DNA of 58,965 nucleotides. Origin: Oceanospirillaceae bacterium (GTDB lineage: Bacteria; Pseudomonadota; Gammaproteobacteria; Pseudomonadales; Balneatricaceae). Below the pieces are notes generated by a model. The model worked only from the letters and a program-made list of their open reading frames with translations. It was not told the DNA's origin and did no database searches. The stretch spans positions 40,506 through 99,470 of the forward strand of contig JAHEDZ010000005.1 in the NCBI GenBank assembly GCA_024640955.1. The letters are read 5' to 3'. The position numbers and the translations under genes are program-made. This document shows, piece after piece, positions 9,932 to 19,182 of this stretch; the stretch's first letter is position 1, and the number at the start of each line of letters is the position of its first letter.

Positions 9932-10705
9932 TTACGCGCTATTTTTCCACTCGCGCACGGCTGCTAATACCTCAACTTCGTTGTGCAGCGCTTGTCCTGA
10001 GTACTGCTCGGCCGAGGCTTTGACACTCTCTTCGCGGGTGCGCATGTAGGGGTTTATTTTACGCTCTACCGCGATGCTGCTGGGCAGGGTGGGCTGCTTA
10101 GCCTGACGCTTCTCGGTACAACGCTCCATCTCAGCAAGGATGTCACGATTCGTTGGCTCAACCTTAATCGCGAAGTGTAAGTTGGCAAGTGAGTACTCGT
10201 GAGTGCAGTAGACCTCGGTCTCGCCTGGCAGCGAAGTAAAGTAGTCCATCGCCTCCTGCATCTGCTTGGGTGTGCCTTCGAAAAGCCGACCGCAACCGGC
10301 AAGAAATAACGTATCACCGCAAAACAGTTGCGGACGCTCGTCGGGCTGGAAATAGGCGATATGGTCCAGCGTATGTGCCGGCACCGCACGCACCTGTAGA
10401 CGGTTATCGAGCAGCTCAATCTCTGTTCCATCGACTAGCGGCTCTGTAATTTCACTAAAGGGGGAGTCTGCCGGCCCGTACACAGGCACCCTGAAGTGCT
10501 CTGCCAGCGCAGTCACGCCACCTGTGTGGTCCCAGTGGTGGTGGGTAATCAAGATCGCGGCAAGCTTAGCCTTTGATTGCCGCAGATACTGCAACACCGC
10601 TTGCGCATCACCGGGGTCTACCACTGCGACCTGATCCTCTGCATGGCCACGCAGCGCCCAGATGTAGTTGTCGTCAAAGGCCGGTATAGGGTGGGCGCGT
10701 AGCAT
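9932..10705 (-). CDS. gloB: Hydroxyacylglutathione hydrolase (glyoxalase II)
   Basis: Metallo-beta-lactamase-fold enzyme that hydrolyses S-D-lactoylglutathione to D-lactate and glutathione, the second step of methylglyoxal detoxification. It has 257 residues from ATG 10705. That start has GGGAG 7 bases upstream and gives the family N-terminus MLRAHPIPAFDDNYIW. An in-frame ATG at 10768 would add 21 unrelated residues and reach into the divergent promoter, so I reject it. Metal ligands are visible in THHHWDHTGG, VPAHTLDHIAY, FCGDTLF and CTHEYSLANL. It is divergent from yafS-rnhA-dnaQ, the arrangement known from E. coli. Confidence 0.95.
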   Translation of the reverse strand: MLRAHPIPAFDDNYIWALRGHAEDQVAVVDPGDAQAVLQYLRQSKAKLAAILITHHHWDHTGGVTALAEHFRVPVYGPADSPFSEITEPLVDGTEIELLDNRLQVRAVPAHTLDHIAYFQPDERPQLFCGDTLFLAGCGRLFEGTPKQMQEAMDYFTSLPGETEVYCTHEYSLANLHFAIKVEPTNRDILAEMERCTEKRQAKQPTLPSSIAVERKINPYMRTREESVKASAEQYSGQALHNEVEVLAAVREWKNSA

Positions 10706-10784
10706 AGGGATCTCCCGTGAGTTGATCTGTGCAGAGCTATGATAAATACTTCTATTTAGTATACGCAAAAGAGGCGCGTTGACG

Positions 10785-11543
10785 ATGGATATTCGAAATC
10801 AAATATCCCAGTTGAAGCACTGGTACGATACAGCTTTGGGCCAGCAGATGCTGGAGCAGGAGCGCCAGATGATTGATCTGGCGCTGGCAGAGGTGCAGGG
10901 CAACCGCTTATTGCAGGTGAGCTTGGATGGGCGTCGTTGGTTTTGCGAGCATGCTCGGGCTAAGCATGGCGTGCTGCTGGCGCCTCAGGTTGAGCTGGGG
11001 ATGGAATCGAACACGTTGATTGCGACGCCTGAAGAGTTGCCGGTGCAGTCTGCGGTTATCGATATCTTGGTTCTGCACCATGCGTTGGAGTTCTCAGATG
11101 ATCCGCACCAGGTGCTGCGAGAGGCAGCACGAGTACTGAGGCCCGGTGGAACGCTGATCTTGCTGACATTCAATCCGAATAGTTTGATGGGGCTGCATTC
11201 ACTGTTCAAAGGGCGCGAAGTGGCGCCGTTCAGTAGTCAGATGCTCGCTTCGGGCCGCCTGCATGACTGGTTCCGTCTGCTACAGCTCACCTCCTTGAAG
11301 ACTCGCTCTAAAGGTTATGACTACCCTTTTGAACGGGCGAAGTGGCGCAGACGTATGCGCTGGCTCGGTTCGCTGGTGCGCTTGCTGCCCGGGCACAGCG
11401 GCAACTTGCTGTTGATGACTGCGCGAAAAGATGTAGCGGGTATGACACCACTGCGACCTGAGTGGAACAGGCGTCTACTTGGTGGCCTGCAAGTGATAGA
11501 ATCCAACGCCAGAACTTCCGGTATCAGGCGAAATCAAACTTGA
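10785..11543 (+). CDS. yafS: SAM-dependent methyltransferase (YafS family)
   Basis: Class I methyltransferase of unknown substrate. About 252 residues. Motif I is degenerate. Clearer are the methyltransferase-11 features [20 protein letters not shown] and [19 protein letters not shown]. The start could be ATG 10785 (10 bases after GAGG) or TTG 10779 (4 bases after it); I prefer ATG. It sits between gloB and rnhA exactly as yafS does in E. coli, which supports the name. Its end overlaps the likely TTG start of rnhA. Confidence 0.8.
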   Translation: MDIRNQISQLKHWYDTALGQQMLEQERQMIDLALAEVQGNRLLQVSLDGRRWFCEHARAKHGVLLAPQVELGMESNTLIATPEELPVQSAVIDILVLHHALEFSDDPHQVLREAARVLRPGGTLILLTFNPNSLMGLHSLFKGREVAPFSSQMLASGRLHDWFRLLQLTSLKTRSKGYDYPFERAKWRRRMRWLGSLVRLLPGHSGNLLLMTARKDVAGMTPLRPEWNRRLLGGLQVIESNARTSGIRRNQT

Positions 11544-11998
11544 CGTCATATTCAGAAAAAGTGGTTACCATCTACACCGATGGTGCCTGTAAAGGCAATC
11601 CCGGCCCCGGTGGTTGGGGTGCACTGCTCAGTTATGGCAGTGCGGCAAAAGAGATCTGGGGTGGGGAACGAGAGACGACCAATAACCGCATGGAGCTGCT
11701 GGCAGCGATCTCTGCGTTGGAGCTGCTTAACCGCCCCTCAACGGTGCATCTATACACCGACTCTCAGTATCTGCGCAAAGGCATTACTGAGTGGTTAGTT
11801 AACTGGCGCCGTAAGGGTTGGAAGACCGCCTCAGGCAGTCCAGTAAAGAACGCTGATCTTTGGAAGCGCCTTGATGCGGCGCGTGCCGACCATCAGATCG
11901 AGTGGCGTTGGGTCAAGGGGCATAGCGGCGATCCTGGTAACGAAAAGGCTGATGAGCTGGCCAATCGCGGTGTAGAAGAGAACCTTAGGAATGCGTAA
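11540..11998 (+). CDS. rnhA: Ribonuclease HI
   Basis: Endonuclease that cuts the RNA strand of RNA-DNA hybrids (primer and R-loop removal). The conserved body begins [19 protein letters not shown]. The four acidic catalytic residues are visible in [27 protein letters not shown] and [10 protein letters not shown], and the handle in [11 protein letters not shown]. The start is uncertain: TTG 11540 overlaps the yafS stop as TTGA and gives 152 residues; GTG 11561 gives 145 but has no ribosome site. Codons upstream of 11540 in the same frame are not conserved sequence. Confidence 0.93.
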   Translation: MTSYSEKVVTIYTDGACKGNPGPGGWGALLSYGSAAKEIWGGERETTNNRMELLAAISALELLNRPSTVHLYTDSQYLRKGITEWLVNWRRKGWKTASGSPVKNADLWKRLDAARADHQIEWRWVKGHSGDPGNEKADELANRGVEENLRNA

Positions 11999-12014
11999 AA
12001 GAGGGGCATAGAGC

Positions 12015-12737
12015 GTGGCACGTCAAATTGTAATGGATACAGAGACCACGGGCCTGGAACCCGACGCGGGTCACAATATTATCGAGATCGGCTGTGTCGA
12101 GATGCAGGCGCGTAAGCTCACGGGTCGCACCTATCACCAATATGTGAAACCGGACCACGAGATCGATGCTGAGGCGATGGAGGTTCATGGAATTACCCAC
12201 GAATTTCTCGATGATAAGCCGAAATTTAAAGCGGTGATCGCGGATTTTGTCGAGTTCGTGCGTGGTGCTGAACTGATCATCCACAATGCGGCGTTCGATG
12301 TGGGCTTCCTCAATGTTGAGTTGGCTCGAAACGGTGTTAAAGAGCGCATTGAGGATATCTGTACTGTGACAGATAGCCTGTTGCTGGCGCGCAAGAAGCA
12401 CCCAGGGCAGAAGAACAGTCTCGACGCGCTCTGCCGTCGCTATGATATCGATAACTCGCACCGTGAACTGCACGGCGCACTGTTGGACTCCCAGATCCTG
12501 GCCGACGTCTATCTGGCGATCACCGGTGGACAGACATCGCTGATGCTCTCATCGGGCGAGCAGGGGGATGCTGATGGTGGTGAGGCGATTCGTCGTGTTG
12601 CTGCTGATCTGGCAGAGGGGCTGCCGGTGGTTATGGCTGATGCAGAGGAGCTGAGCTCTCACAAGCAGTTCCTTGATCTGCTGGATAAGAAGAGTGACGG
12701 TGCTGTCTGGCGCCAAACAGCTGAATCTGTTCACTGA
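12015..12737 (+). CDS. dnaQ: DNA polymerase III epsilon subunit (3'-5' proofreading exonuclease)
   Basis: Proofreading subunit of the replicative polymerase. 240 residues from GTG 12015, with GAGGGG 8 bases upstream. The DEDDh exonuclease motifs are in order: MDTETTGL (D8, E10), HNAAFDVGFLN and HGALLDSQILADVY. The C-terminal tail (about 185-240) corresponds to the part that binds the alpha subunit. It follows rnhA by 16 bases on the same strand; in E. coli the two genes are adjacent but divergent, so here the pair looks like one operon. Confidence 0.95.
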   Translation: MARQIVMDTETTGLEPDAGHNIIEIGCVEMQARKLTGRTYHQYVKPDHEIDAEAMEVHGITHEFLDDKPKFKAVIADFVEFVRGAELIIHNAAFDVGFLNVELARNGVKERIEDICTVTDSLLLARKKHPGQKNSLDALCRRYDIDNSHRELHGALLDSQILADVYLAITGGQTSLMLSSGEQGDADGGEAIRRVAADLAEGLPVVMADAEELSSHKQFLDLLDKKSDGAVWRQTAESVH

Positions 12738-12810
12738 TCCATCAGCGATTAGCTTCTACAGACAGCAGCGAGCAGCGTCTATAAATCGCAATGACCGGTG
12801 CCGATCGAAA

Positions 12811-14439
12811 TCAACCGGCGATCAGTAATCTTAAGTGTGACAGCAGATGACCTACTGCGTTGCCCCGCGTCTGGCTTAGCTGAGATTCCAAACCCAGTTC
12901 AATCAAACGACCTTCAATTTGATCGACATCAAGCTGCTCGATCTGTTTGCCGTTAACCTCATGGGCGACCAGGTAGAGCAATCCCTGCATCAATCTTGAC
13001 TGGGCATCGGTCTGCAGGTGGATTTTTCCGCTGCTATCTCTCTCTAGTCGCATCCAGGTTCGAGTGGCGCAACCGAAAACTTCCCACTCTGGTGCTCTCA
13101 GGTCTGCCGTCGCCGGCGTTAGCCCCGATGCGAGTTGCATCAGCGCGCTGAAGCGACTCGGCCAGTCTGGTGCCGCGTAGACCTCTGCAAGCGTTGCCTC
13201 CAGATCCGTACTCGTGCTCCCGTCGCGGTTCTCAAGCAGCTCTTTAATCGAACTGATTAGTCGGTCGACCTCATGCTCAGAGTTGTAGAAAGCGAGGGAG
13301 ATACGCAGGCTTGTATCGATGTTGAGTGCCTGCAGTAGCGGTTGAGCACAGTGATGGCCTGCTCTGACAGCGATTCCACGGCTGTCTAAATAGGCGGCAA
13401 CATCAGCTACTTGAAAATGATCGAAGGTGCAACTTAGAAGAGCGACACCTTGGCTACCCGAGGGTACTAGCTTTACTCCAGGAAGCGCTTGGAGTTCCTT
13501 CTGAGCCCTGCGCAGCAGTCGTTGTTCATGGGCTTCAAGGAGTGCGCGATCACGTAGCTGTAGGTACTCTAGTGCTGCCGCTAATCCTACAGCACCGCTG
13601 ATATTGGGTGTGCCCGCTTCGAAGCGCAGCGGCGGAGCGGCATAGGTCGTCTCGTCGAAACTGACCCGTTCTATCATTTCGCCGCCTGTTTGCCAGGGTG
13701 GCATAGCCTCCAGTAGCTCGTATCGGCCATAGAGCACGCCGATGCCCGTTGGGCCAAAGGTTTTGTGGCCCGAGAAAGTGTAAAAATCTGTGCCCAGAGC
13801 TTTGACGTCGACATCAAAGTGGGGAACCGCCTGAGCACCGTCGACCAGTACATAAGCACCCGCATCCTTGGCTTCTCTTACCATCTCTGCAACGGGGTAG
13901 ATGGTGCCCAGCGCATTTGAGACATGCGTTAACGCTACCATTTTCGGGCGCTGCTTCAGCTTTTTGGCGTACTGCTGCAGATCAATATCGCCGGTTTCTG
14001 TTAGTCCAACTGCATCGAGTTGGGCACCCTTAGAGTTTGCGAGCTGCTGCCAGGGCAGAATGTTTGCGTGGTGGTTAGAGACCAATAGCAGGATACGATC
14101 GCCAGCGGATAGCTTGGGTGCAAGGAATGCCTGAGCGACGAGATTAATCGCCTCAGTCGTGCCACGAGTCCAGACGATTTCACGTGAATCGGCGTTGAGC
14201 CAGTTGGCAACACGGCTGCGAGCAGCTTCATAAGCCTGAGTCGCCTCGGCAGCCAGAAAGTGTGCGGCACGATGCACATTGGCGTTCTGTTTACGGTAGT
14301 AGTGGGTCAACGCATCAATGACAACACGTGGCTTCTGCGTGGTTGCCGCATTATCGAAGTATGCGAGATGCTCGCGACCGACCCGTGTTGTGAGGATAGG
14401 AAACTCGGTGCGTAGACGTTTGAGCTCCTGCTCGGTCAT
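12811..14439 (-). CDS. Cysteine desulfurase fused to a SufE-like sulfur acceptor domain
   Basis: 542 residues, about 140 longer than SufS/CsdA. Residues 1-405 are a group II cysteine desulfurase: AYFDNAATTQKP at the N-terminus, NHHANILPWQ, the PLP lysine K226 in SGHKTFGPTG, and the persulfide cysteine C364 in RAGHHCAQP. After a short Ser/Thr/Asp linker (405-415), residues 425-542 resemble SufE/CsdE. They have WPSRFSALMQLASGL, then C457 in VFGCATRTWM where SufE has GCQSQVW, and SRLMQGLLYLV. The chain should take sulfur from cysteine and pass it C364 to C457 for Fe-S or thiocofactor assembly. It is last in an operon with DUF2069, wrbA and an arsC-like gene; no sufBCD is visible. Desulfurase: very sure; SufE-like domain: fairly sure. 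Confidence 0.92.
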   Translation of the reverse strand: MTEQELKRLRTEFPILTTRVGREHLAYFDNAATTQKPRVVIDALTHYYRKQNANVHRAAHFLAAEATQAYEAARSRVANWLNADSREIVWTRGTTEAINLVAQAFLAPKLSAGDRILLLVSNHHANILPWQQLANSKGAQLDAVGLTETGDIDLQQYAKKLKQRPKMVALTHVSNALGTIYPVAEMVREAKDAGAYVLVDGAQAVPHFDVDVKALGTDFYTFSGHKTFGPTGIGVLYGRYELLEAMPPWQTGGEMIERVSFDETTYAAPPLRFEAGTPNISGAVGLAAALEYLQLRDRALLEAHEQRLLRRAQKELQALPGVKLVPSGSQGVALLSCTFDHFQVADVAAYLDSRGIAVRAGHHCAQPLLQALNIDTSLRISLAFYNSEHEVDRLISSIKELLENRDGSTSTDLEATLAEVYAAPDWPSRFSALMQLASGLTPATADLRAPEWEVFGCATRTWMRLERDSSGKIHLQTDAQSRLMQGLLYLVAHEVNGKQIEQLDVDQIEGRLIELGLESQLSQTRGNAVGHLLSHLRLLIAG

Positions 14440-14819
14440 TGAGCAGGAGTCTCGGCCTGAGCTCTATTCCACTGACTCTGCCAGCGGGCAAAGAGCATCG
14501 CTCCATTAAATAGCGTCACCAGTAGCAGTACCTCAATCCAGCCATAGAGGGCCAGATTTGGCTGAGTGGCAGTGACCACGGCGCCGAGGAAGTAGATCAG
14601 CAGTACAAAACAGAGCCAGGCGTGAGGGCGAGGCTTGCCCGACAGAACTGAGGGGGTGAAACCGATCAGCGGTAGCAGATAAACCAACCAGATCACCCAG
14701 GGGTTACCGGCACTTGCCGGTGCCAGCCACAAAAAACGAGCGGTGTAGAAGATTAGCAGCAGCACAAAACTGATACGGGTGATCTGCCCTGAGATACGGG
14801 CTTTAGCTTCGAGTGTCAC
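14436..14819 (-). CDS. DUF2069-type integral membrane protein
   Basis: 127 residues with four hydrophobic stretches (about 17-33, 42-58, 67-86, 92-108) and a short charged C-terminus. The spacing and the fragment GNPWVIWLVYLLPLIGF fit the DUF2069 family, which I know to sit beside wrbA and the arsC-like gene in many gammaproteobacteria. The function is unknown. It starts 9 bases after wrbA and overlaps the desulfurase start by 4 bases. Confidence 0.75.
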   Translation of the reverse strand: MTLEAKARISGQITRISFVLLLIFYTARFLWLAPASAGNPWVIWLVYLLPLIGFTPSVLSGKPRPHAWLCFVLLIYFLGAVVTATQPNLALYGWIEVLLLVTLFNGAMLFARWQSQWNRAQAETPAQ

Positions 14820-14828
14820 TCGGACTCC

Positions 14829-15413
14829 TTAATTTGCAGCCAACTGCTGCGCTAGTTGACCTAGGCGCTTGCCCTGTAGGCGCGCCAACTGGCGTTCATC
14901 TTGATTGATCGGGTTTTCACCATTGTCGCCGGCTACGTGGCCTGCGCCATAGGGCGATCCACCGCCGATACCGCTGTGTAGCGGTTCGGCACTGAATGGG
15001 ATGCCGTGGATCAACATGCCGTGGTGAATCAACGGCAACATCATGCTCAGCAGTGTGCTCTCTTGGCCACCATGCAGGGTGCTACTGGATGTGAATACGG
15101 TGGCAGGCTTATCGATCAGTGCACCGCTGATCCAGAGGTTGGATGTCTGTTCTAGGAACTGGTGCATGGCGCTAGTCATGTGGCCGAAGCGCGTTGGGCT
15201 GCCAAGAGCCAGCCCAGCGCAGCCTTTCAAGTCGTCTAGCGTGCAGTAGAGCGTGCCATCCTCGGCCTGATCGCCAGTATCTGCCGGGTTATACGGCAAG
15301 GTGCGCAGACGTGCTTCAATACCGGACTCCTCAACACCGCGAGCAATATGTGCTGCCAGTTTGGCGGTATCACCGTGGCGGCTGGTGTAGAGCACCAGAA
15401 CATACTCGGACAT
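14829..15413 (-). CDS. wrbA: NAD(P)H:quinone oxidoreductase, WrbA flavodoxin family
   Basis: FMN-binding quinone reductase that carries out two-electron reduction of quinones, protecting against redox cycling. 194 residues. The flavodoxin phosphate loop is TSRHGDTAKLA near the N-terminus. GSPTRFGHMTSAMHQFLEQT and FTSSSTLHGGQESTL are family signatures, followed by GGGSPYGAGHVAG. The start overlaps the stop of the arsC-like gene by one base (TAATG). Confidence 0.93.
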   Translation of the reverse strand: MSEYVLVLYTSRHGDTAKLAAHIARGVEESGIEARLRTLPYNPADTGDQAEDGTLYCTLDDLKGCAGLALGSPTRFGHMTSAMHQFLEQTSNLWISGALIDKPATVFTSSSTLHGGQESTLLSMMLPLIHHGMLIHGIPFSAEPLHSGIGGGSPYGAGHVAGDNGENPINQDERQLARLQGKRLGQLAQQLAAN

Positions 15414-15760
15414 TAGAGAATCTCCAGCACCTGCTCAGGGGGGCGGCCGATACGGGCGCCTTTATCGCTAATGACAACGGGACGCTCCATCAGCTTGGGT
15501 GTTGCCACCATCGCTGCGATCAACTCCTCGGCACTTGCACTATTCAGAGTGAGGCCTGTCGCTTTGAACTCATCCTCTTTGCTGCGTACCAGCGCTTTGG
15601 CTTCAATGCCCAGCAACTCAAGTAGGTTGGTAAGTTCCGTGGCATTCAACGGCTCTTTCAAGTACTCGCGTACATTGGGTTCAATACCTTGCTCTTGCAG
15701 CAGAGCAAGCGTCTGTCGGGATTTAGAACAGCGAGGGTTGTGCAAGATCGTGATAGACAT
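15413..15760 (-). CDS. arsC: ArsC/YfgD-like thiol reductase
   Basis: Small thioredoxin-fold protein of the glutaredoxin-dependent arsenate reductase family. 115 residues. HNPRCSKSRQTLAL holds the catalytic cysteine; GIEPNVREYLKEP and VISDKGARIGRPPEQVLEIL are conserved. E. coli YfgD has similar length and this genomic setting (wrbA, DUF2069) is typical of YfgD rather than of an ars operon. No arsB or arsR is nearby, so true arsenate reduction is not assured. First gene of the leftward operon ending with the SufS-SufE fusion. Confidence 0.85.
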   Translation of the reverse strand: MSITILHNPRCSKSRQTLALLQEQGIEPNVREYLKEPLNATELTNLLELLGIEAKALVRSKEDEFKATGLTLNSASAEELIAAMVATPKLMERPVVISDKGARIGRPPEQVLEIL

Positions 15761-15821
15761 AAGTTTCTCGATAACTTTGTGACATTGCCAAGAGCGCTCT
15801 ATTGTATAAGTAGTGAGTTAG

Positions 15822-17072
15822 ATGAACCAGTTGGAGTTTACATTGTCTGAGACGCGCTCGATTCTGCAACAGCTGCCGCGCAACCTTGCACGGCTTCCGG
15901 GACACTTTATTGCTGAGCAGGGGATACTGCACTCAGCAGCTCTAACCTACACCACGCTCTTCTCACTGGTGCCGCTGATGACACTGAGCTACGCGATGCT
16001 GGCGCTGGTTCCATCCTTTCAAGGCCTCAGCACTCAGCTGGAAGATGTGATCTTCTCCAACTTCCTTCCGGATACAGGTACGGCGATCCAATCCTCTTTG
16101 GCTCAGTTCGCTGCGCAAGCGCGCTCTCTGACGCTGGTTGGTGTGATCTTCTTGTTTATCACTGCACTGCTGATGATGCGCAGTATCGAGGCTGCGCTCA
16201 ATCGTATCTGGCAGGTTCGCTCGGGGCGTAAATTCCTATCTAGCTTACTGATCTACTGGGCTGTAGTGACACTGGGGCCGTTGCTTATTGGTGTAGGACT
16301 GGCGCTAAGCTCGTACCTATATGGGCTAGCACGGCTGGATCAGTTGACGGGTGCAGCTGATCTACTGGTGGTGCTGCCCTGGCTGATGACAGCCGCAGCC
16401 TTTACGCTGGTCTACGCTGTGGTACCGCATGCGCCTGTGCCTTGGCGGGCCGCGCTGATCTCGGGCATTGTCGCTGCGCTTGCCTTTGAGCTATCCAAGA
16501 GAGGGTTTAGCTTCTTTATCACGCAGTTTCCTACTTACAAGCTGATCTATGGCGCCTTTGCTGCAGTGCCTATCTTCCTTGTTTGGATCTTTATCTGCTG
16601 GTCGATTTTTATCGCCGGTGGCACGCTTTCTAGACTGATAAGCACACCAGTTGGAGCGGGAAAAAGCCTAGCGTCCGAGCTCTACCTCGCGCTGCGTCTT
16701 GTGCAACGGCTGGCGCAGGCGCAGCGGAAAGGCGAGAGTGTTAAACCTGCGCATCTTCTGAAGCAGGTGGAGGGTATGACTGCCGCGTCGCTGGAGCGCA
16801 TTTGGATCAAATTAGAGCCGTTAGAGTTGCTGGCGCGGGATGAGGATGGAAGTTGGCTGATCAAACGCGAACTTCATCAGATCAGCTTACACCAGGTCGA
16901 TCAGCTGTTTACCGAAAGTGCATTGTCGCTGGGTGATTCAGTCGAGCCTTGGGAGCGTAATTTATCGTTGAGATTAGAATCGCTGCACCAAGGCAGGGCG
17001 GCCCAGTTTGATCTGAGCCTAGCTGAGCTGTTTTTTGAGAGGGCTGAGGAGTCACACCAGAAGGAGGTTTAA
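15822..17072 (+). CDS. YihY/BrkB family inner membrane protein
   Basis: Integral membrane protein of 416 residues, once mislabelled ribonuclease BN. About six hydrophobic segments span residues 30-275, with the family sequence HSAALTYTTLFSLVPLMTL and GAFAAVPIFLVWIFICWSIF. A soluble C-terminal part of about 140 residues looks like a winged-helix-type tail (KPAHLLKQVEGMTAASLERI). The substrate is unknown. It is divergent from the arsC-like gene and is followed 3 bases later by acyP. Confidence 0.85.
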   Translation: MNQLEFTLSETRSILQQLPRNLARLPGHFIAEQGILHSAALTYTTLFSLVPLMTLSYAMLALVPSFQGLSTQLEDVIFSNFLPDTGTAIQSSLAQFAAQARSLTLVGVIFLFITALLMMRSIEAALNRIWQVRSGRKFLSSLLIYWAVVTLGPLLIGVGLALSSYLYGLARLDQLTGAADLLVVLPWLMTAAAFTLVYAVVPHAPVPWRAALISGIVAALAFELSKRGFSFFITQFPTYKLIYGAFAAVPIFLVWIFICWSIFIAGGTLSRLISTPVGAGKSLASELYLALRLVQRLAQAQRKGESVKPAHLLKQVEGMTAASLERIWIKLEPLELLARDEDGSWLIKRELHQISLHQVDQLFTESALSLGDSVEPWERNLSLRLESLHQGRAAQFDLSLAELFFERAEESHQKEV

Positions 17073-17075
17073 CCG

Positions 17076-17354
17076 ATGGAGCAAGCGCTGACGCTACATC
17101 TGCTGATCAGTGGTCGTGTGCAAGGTGTTTGGTTTCGCCAATTTACCCGCCAGCAAGCTGAAGCTTATGGAGTGACTGGCTACGTGCGCAATCTGCCCAA
17201 TAGCCGGGTCGAGGCTGTTTTGAGCGGGGAGGCGACAGCGGTGCGTCAGGTCGAGGCTTGGCTGCACGAGGGGCCAGAGCTGGCTCAGGTGGCGGAAGTT
17301 GTGTCGGCTGAAGTCTCGTATAAGCCCTTTGAGAGCTTTGAGGTCAGGCGTTAG
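17076..17354 (+). CDS. acyP: Acylphosphatase
   Basis: Hydrolyses carboxyl-phosphate bonds such as in acetyl phosphate and 1,3-bisphosphoglycerate. 92 residues, the family size. Both catalytic residues are present: Arg in GRVQGVWFRQF and Asn in GYVRNLPNSRVEAVLSG. It is probably co-transcribed with the yihY-like gene upstream and is convergent with proS. Confidence 0.93.
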   Translation: MEQALTLHLLISGRVQGVWFRQFTRQQAEAYGVTGYVRNLPNSRVEAVLSGEATAVRQVEAWLHEGPELAQVAEVVSAEVSYKPFESFEVRR

Positions 17355-17364
17355 GCCCGACCTC
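17340..17364. terminator. Weak hairpin between convergent acyP and proS
   Basis: GAGGTC at 17340-17345 pairs with GACCTC at 17359-17364, with a short inner GGC/GCC stem. The hairpin contains the acyP stop. No T-run follows on either strand, so termination is only possible. Confidence 0.25.
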
Positions 17365-17372
17365 AATGGGGT

Positions 17373-19088
17373 TTACTGACTCAGTTTAGCGACTAGTTGA
17401 TTAGCCGCATCGGCGAGTTCGATATCTGATGATTCTGCATCGCGTCGGCCTTTGTACTCCAACTGACCCGCAGCGATACCGCGGTCAGAAATCACCAAGC
17501 GGTGTGGAATGCCGGTCAGTTCCATATCGGCAAACTTCACGCCCGGGCGCTCCTTGCGGTCATCCAGGAGTACATCAACACCGCGGGACTTCAGTTCGTT
17601 GTAGAGCTGATCCGCCAGGTTTCGAACATCTTCAGACTTGTCGTAATTCAGCGGTACCAGAGCAACAGTGAAGGGCGCTAGGGACTCCGGCCAGATGATG
17701 CCGCGATCGTCGTAGTTCTGCTCAATCGCTGCAGCAACAACGCGAGTAATCCCGATGCCGTAACATCCCATGGTCATCGGCACCGACTTGCCGTTCTCGT
17801 CTAGGACTGTGGCGTTCATCGCTTCTGAGTACTTAAGTCCGAGCTGGAAAATATGGCCAACCTCGATACCGCGGCGAATGTTGAGCGTGCCAGTACCACA
17901 AGGACTTGGATCGCCAGCCACCACGTCACGGATATCGGCTACGCGACCGAGCTCGACATCGCGACCCCAGTTAATGCCGAAGTAGTGTTTGCCATCGATG
18001 TTGGCGCCTGCGCCAAAGTCAGACGCAGCCGCAACCGCACGATCAACAATCACTGGAACGGTGAGACCAACGGGTCCCAAGGAACCTGGGCCCGCACCGA
18101 CTAGTGCACGGATCTCCTCCTCGGTTGCCATCACCAGTGGCGCTGCAACTTCTGGCTGCTTCTCCGCTTTGATCTCGTTAAGCGTATGATCACCGCGCAC
18201 AAGTAGGGCAATTAGCTCTGCTTCAACCTCCTCGGACGCGCGAACGAACAGGGTTTTAATGGTCTTCTCTATCGGCAAGTTGTGCTGCTCAACCAGCGCG
18301 GCAATCGTTTTTGCGTTGGGTGTATCAACCAGCTGCATCTCCTGTGTTGGAGCGGCTGGTCCCGCTGGTGCAACGGCTTCAGCCATTTCAACGTTGGCGG
18401 CGAAATCGCTGCTATCGGAGAAGGCGATATCATCCTCGCCCGAGTCAGCTAGCACGTGGAATTCGTGTGAACCGGTGCCGCCGATGGAGCCGTTGTCGGC
18501 GATGACGGGACGGTAGTCCAGTCCGAGGCGATCAAAGATCTTACAGTAGGTGTCGTAGTAGACATCGTAAGTCTGCTGTAGCGACTCATGATTGATATGG
18601 AAGGAGTAGCCATCCTTCATGATGAACTCGCGTGAGCGCATCACGCCAAAGCGTGGTCTGATCTCATCACGGAATTTCGTCTGTATCTGGTAGAAGTTGC
18701 CAGGCAACTGTTTGTAGCTCTTCAATTCACGACGGATCAGGTCGGTAATGACCTCTTCGTGGGTAGGACCTACGCAGAAATCACGGTTATGGCGGTCGTG
18801 TAGGCGCAGAAGTTCAGGGCCATACTGCTCCCAGCGGCCCGACTCTTGCCAGAGTTCGGCAGGCTGTACAGCCGGCATTAAAAGCTCTTGAGCACCCGAT
18901 GCATCCAGCTCTTCACGAACGATTCGCTCCACTTTGCGAAGTGTGCGCAGACCCATAGGGAGCCAGGTGTAAAGGCCAGAAGCTAGTTTGCGGATCATGC
19001 CTGAGCGCAGCATTAGCTGGTGGCTAATCACCTCTGCGTCGGCCGGTGTTTCTTTGACTGTGGCGATAAGGAATTGGCTCGCGCGCAT
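17373..19088 (-). CDS. proS: Prolyl-tRNA synthetase
   Basis: Class II aminoacyl-tRNA synthetase charging tRNA(Pro). 571 residues, the bacterial long form. Motif 1 lies around [20 protein letters not shown] and motif 2 in [20 protein letters not shown]. The editing (INS) domain that clears Ala-tRNA(Pro) occupies about 225-400, including [10 protein letters not shown] and [19 protein letters not shown]. Motif 3 is [17 protein letters not shown]. The C-terminal anticodon-binding domain follows ([20 protein letters not shown]). ATG 19088 opens with [20 protein letters not shown] as in the family. It is a monocistronic, convergent neighbour of acyP. Confidence 0.97.
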   Translation of the reverse strand: MRASQFLIATVKETPADAEVISHQLMLRSGMIRKLASGLYTWLPMGLRTLRKVERIVREELDASGAQELLMPAVQPAELWQESGRWEQYGPELLRLHDRHNRDFCVGPTHEEVITDLIRRELKSYKQLPGNFYQIQTKFRDEIRPRFGVMRSREFIMKDGYSFHINHESLQQTYDVYYDTYCKIFDRLGLDYRPVIADNGSIGGTGSHEFHVLADSGEDDIAFSDSSDFAANVEMAEAVAPAGPAAPTQEMQLVDTPNAKTIAALVEQHNLPIEKTIKTLFVRASEEVEAELIALLVRGDHTLNEIKAEKQPEVAAPLVMATEEEIRALVGAGPGSLGPVGLTVPVIVDRAVAAASDFGAGANIDGKHYFGINWGRDVELGRVADIRDVVAGDPSPCGTGTLNIRRGIEVGHIFQLGLKYSEAMNATVLDENGKSVPMTMGCYGIGITRVVAAAIEQNYDDRGIIWPESLAPFTVALVPLNYDKSEDVRNLADQLYNELKSRGVDVLLDDRKERPGVKFADMELTGIPHRLVISDRGIAAGQLEYKGRRDAESSDIELADAANQLVAKLSQ

Positions 19089-19182
19089 CTTCTGGGCTTC
19101 CCGGTAAAATTAGAGTCGTAAAAAAGAGTGCGTATTTTATGGGGCTCAGGCGCCAAGTGCTAGCCCCATTCGCGAGACGCTG

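Noticed and set aside
10706-10768. N-terminal extension of gloB from ATG 10768
   Set aside because: The extra 21 residues are not part of the family and would fill the divergent promoter region; the ATG at 10705 has a proper ribosome site.
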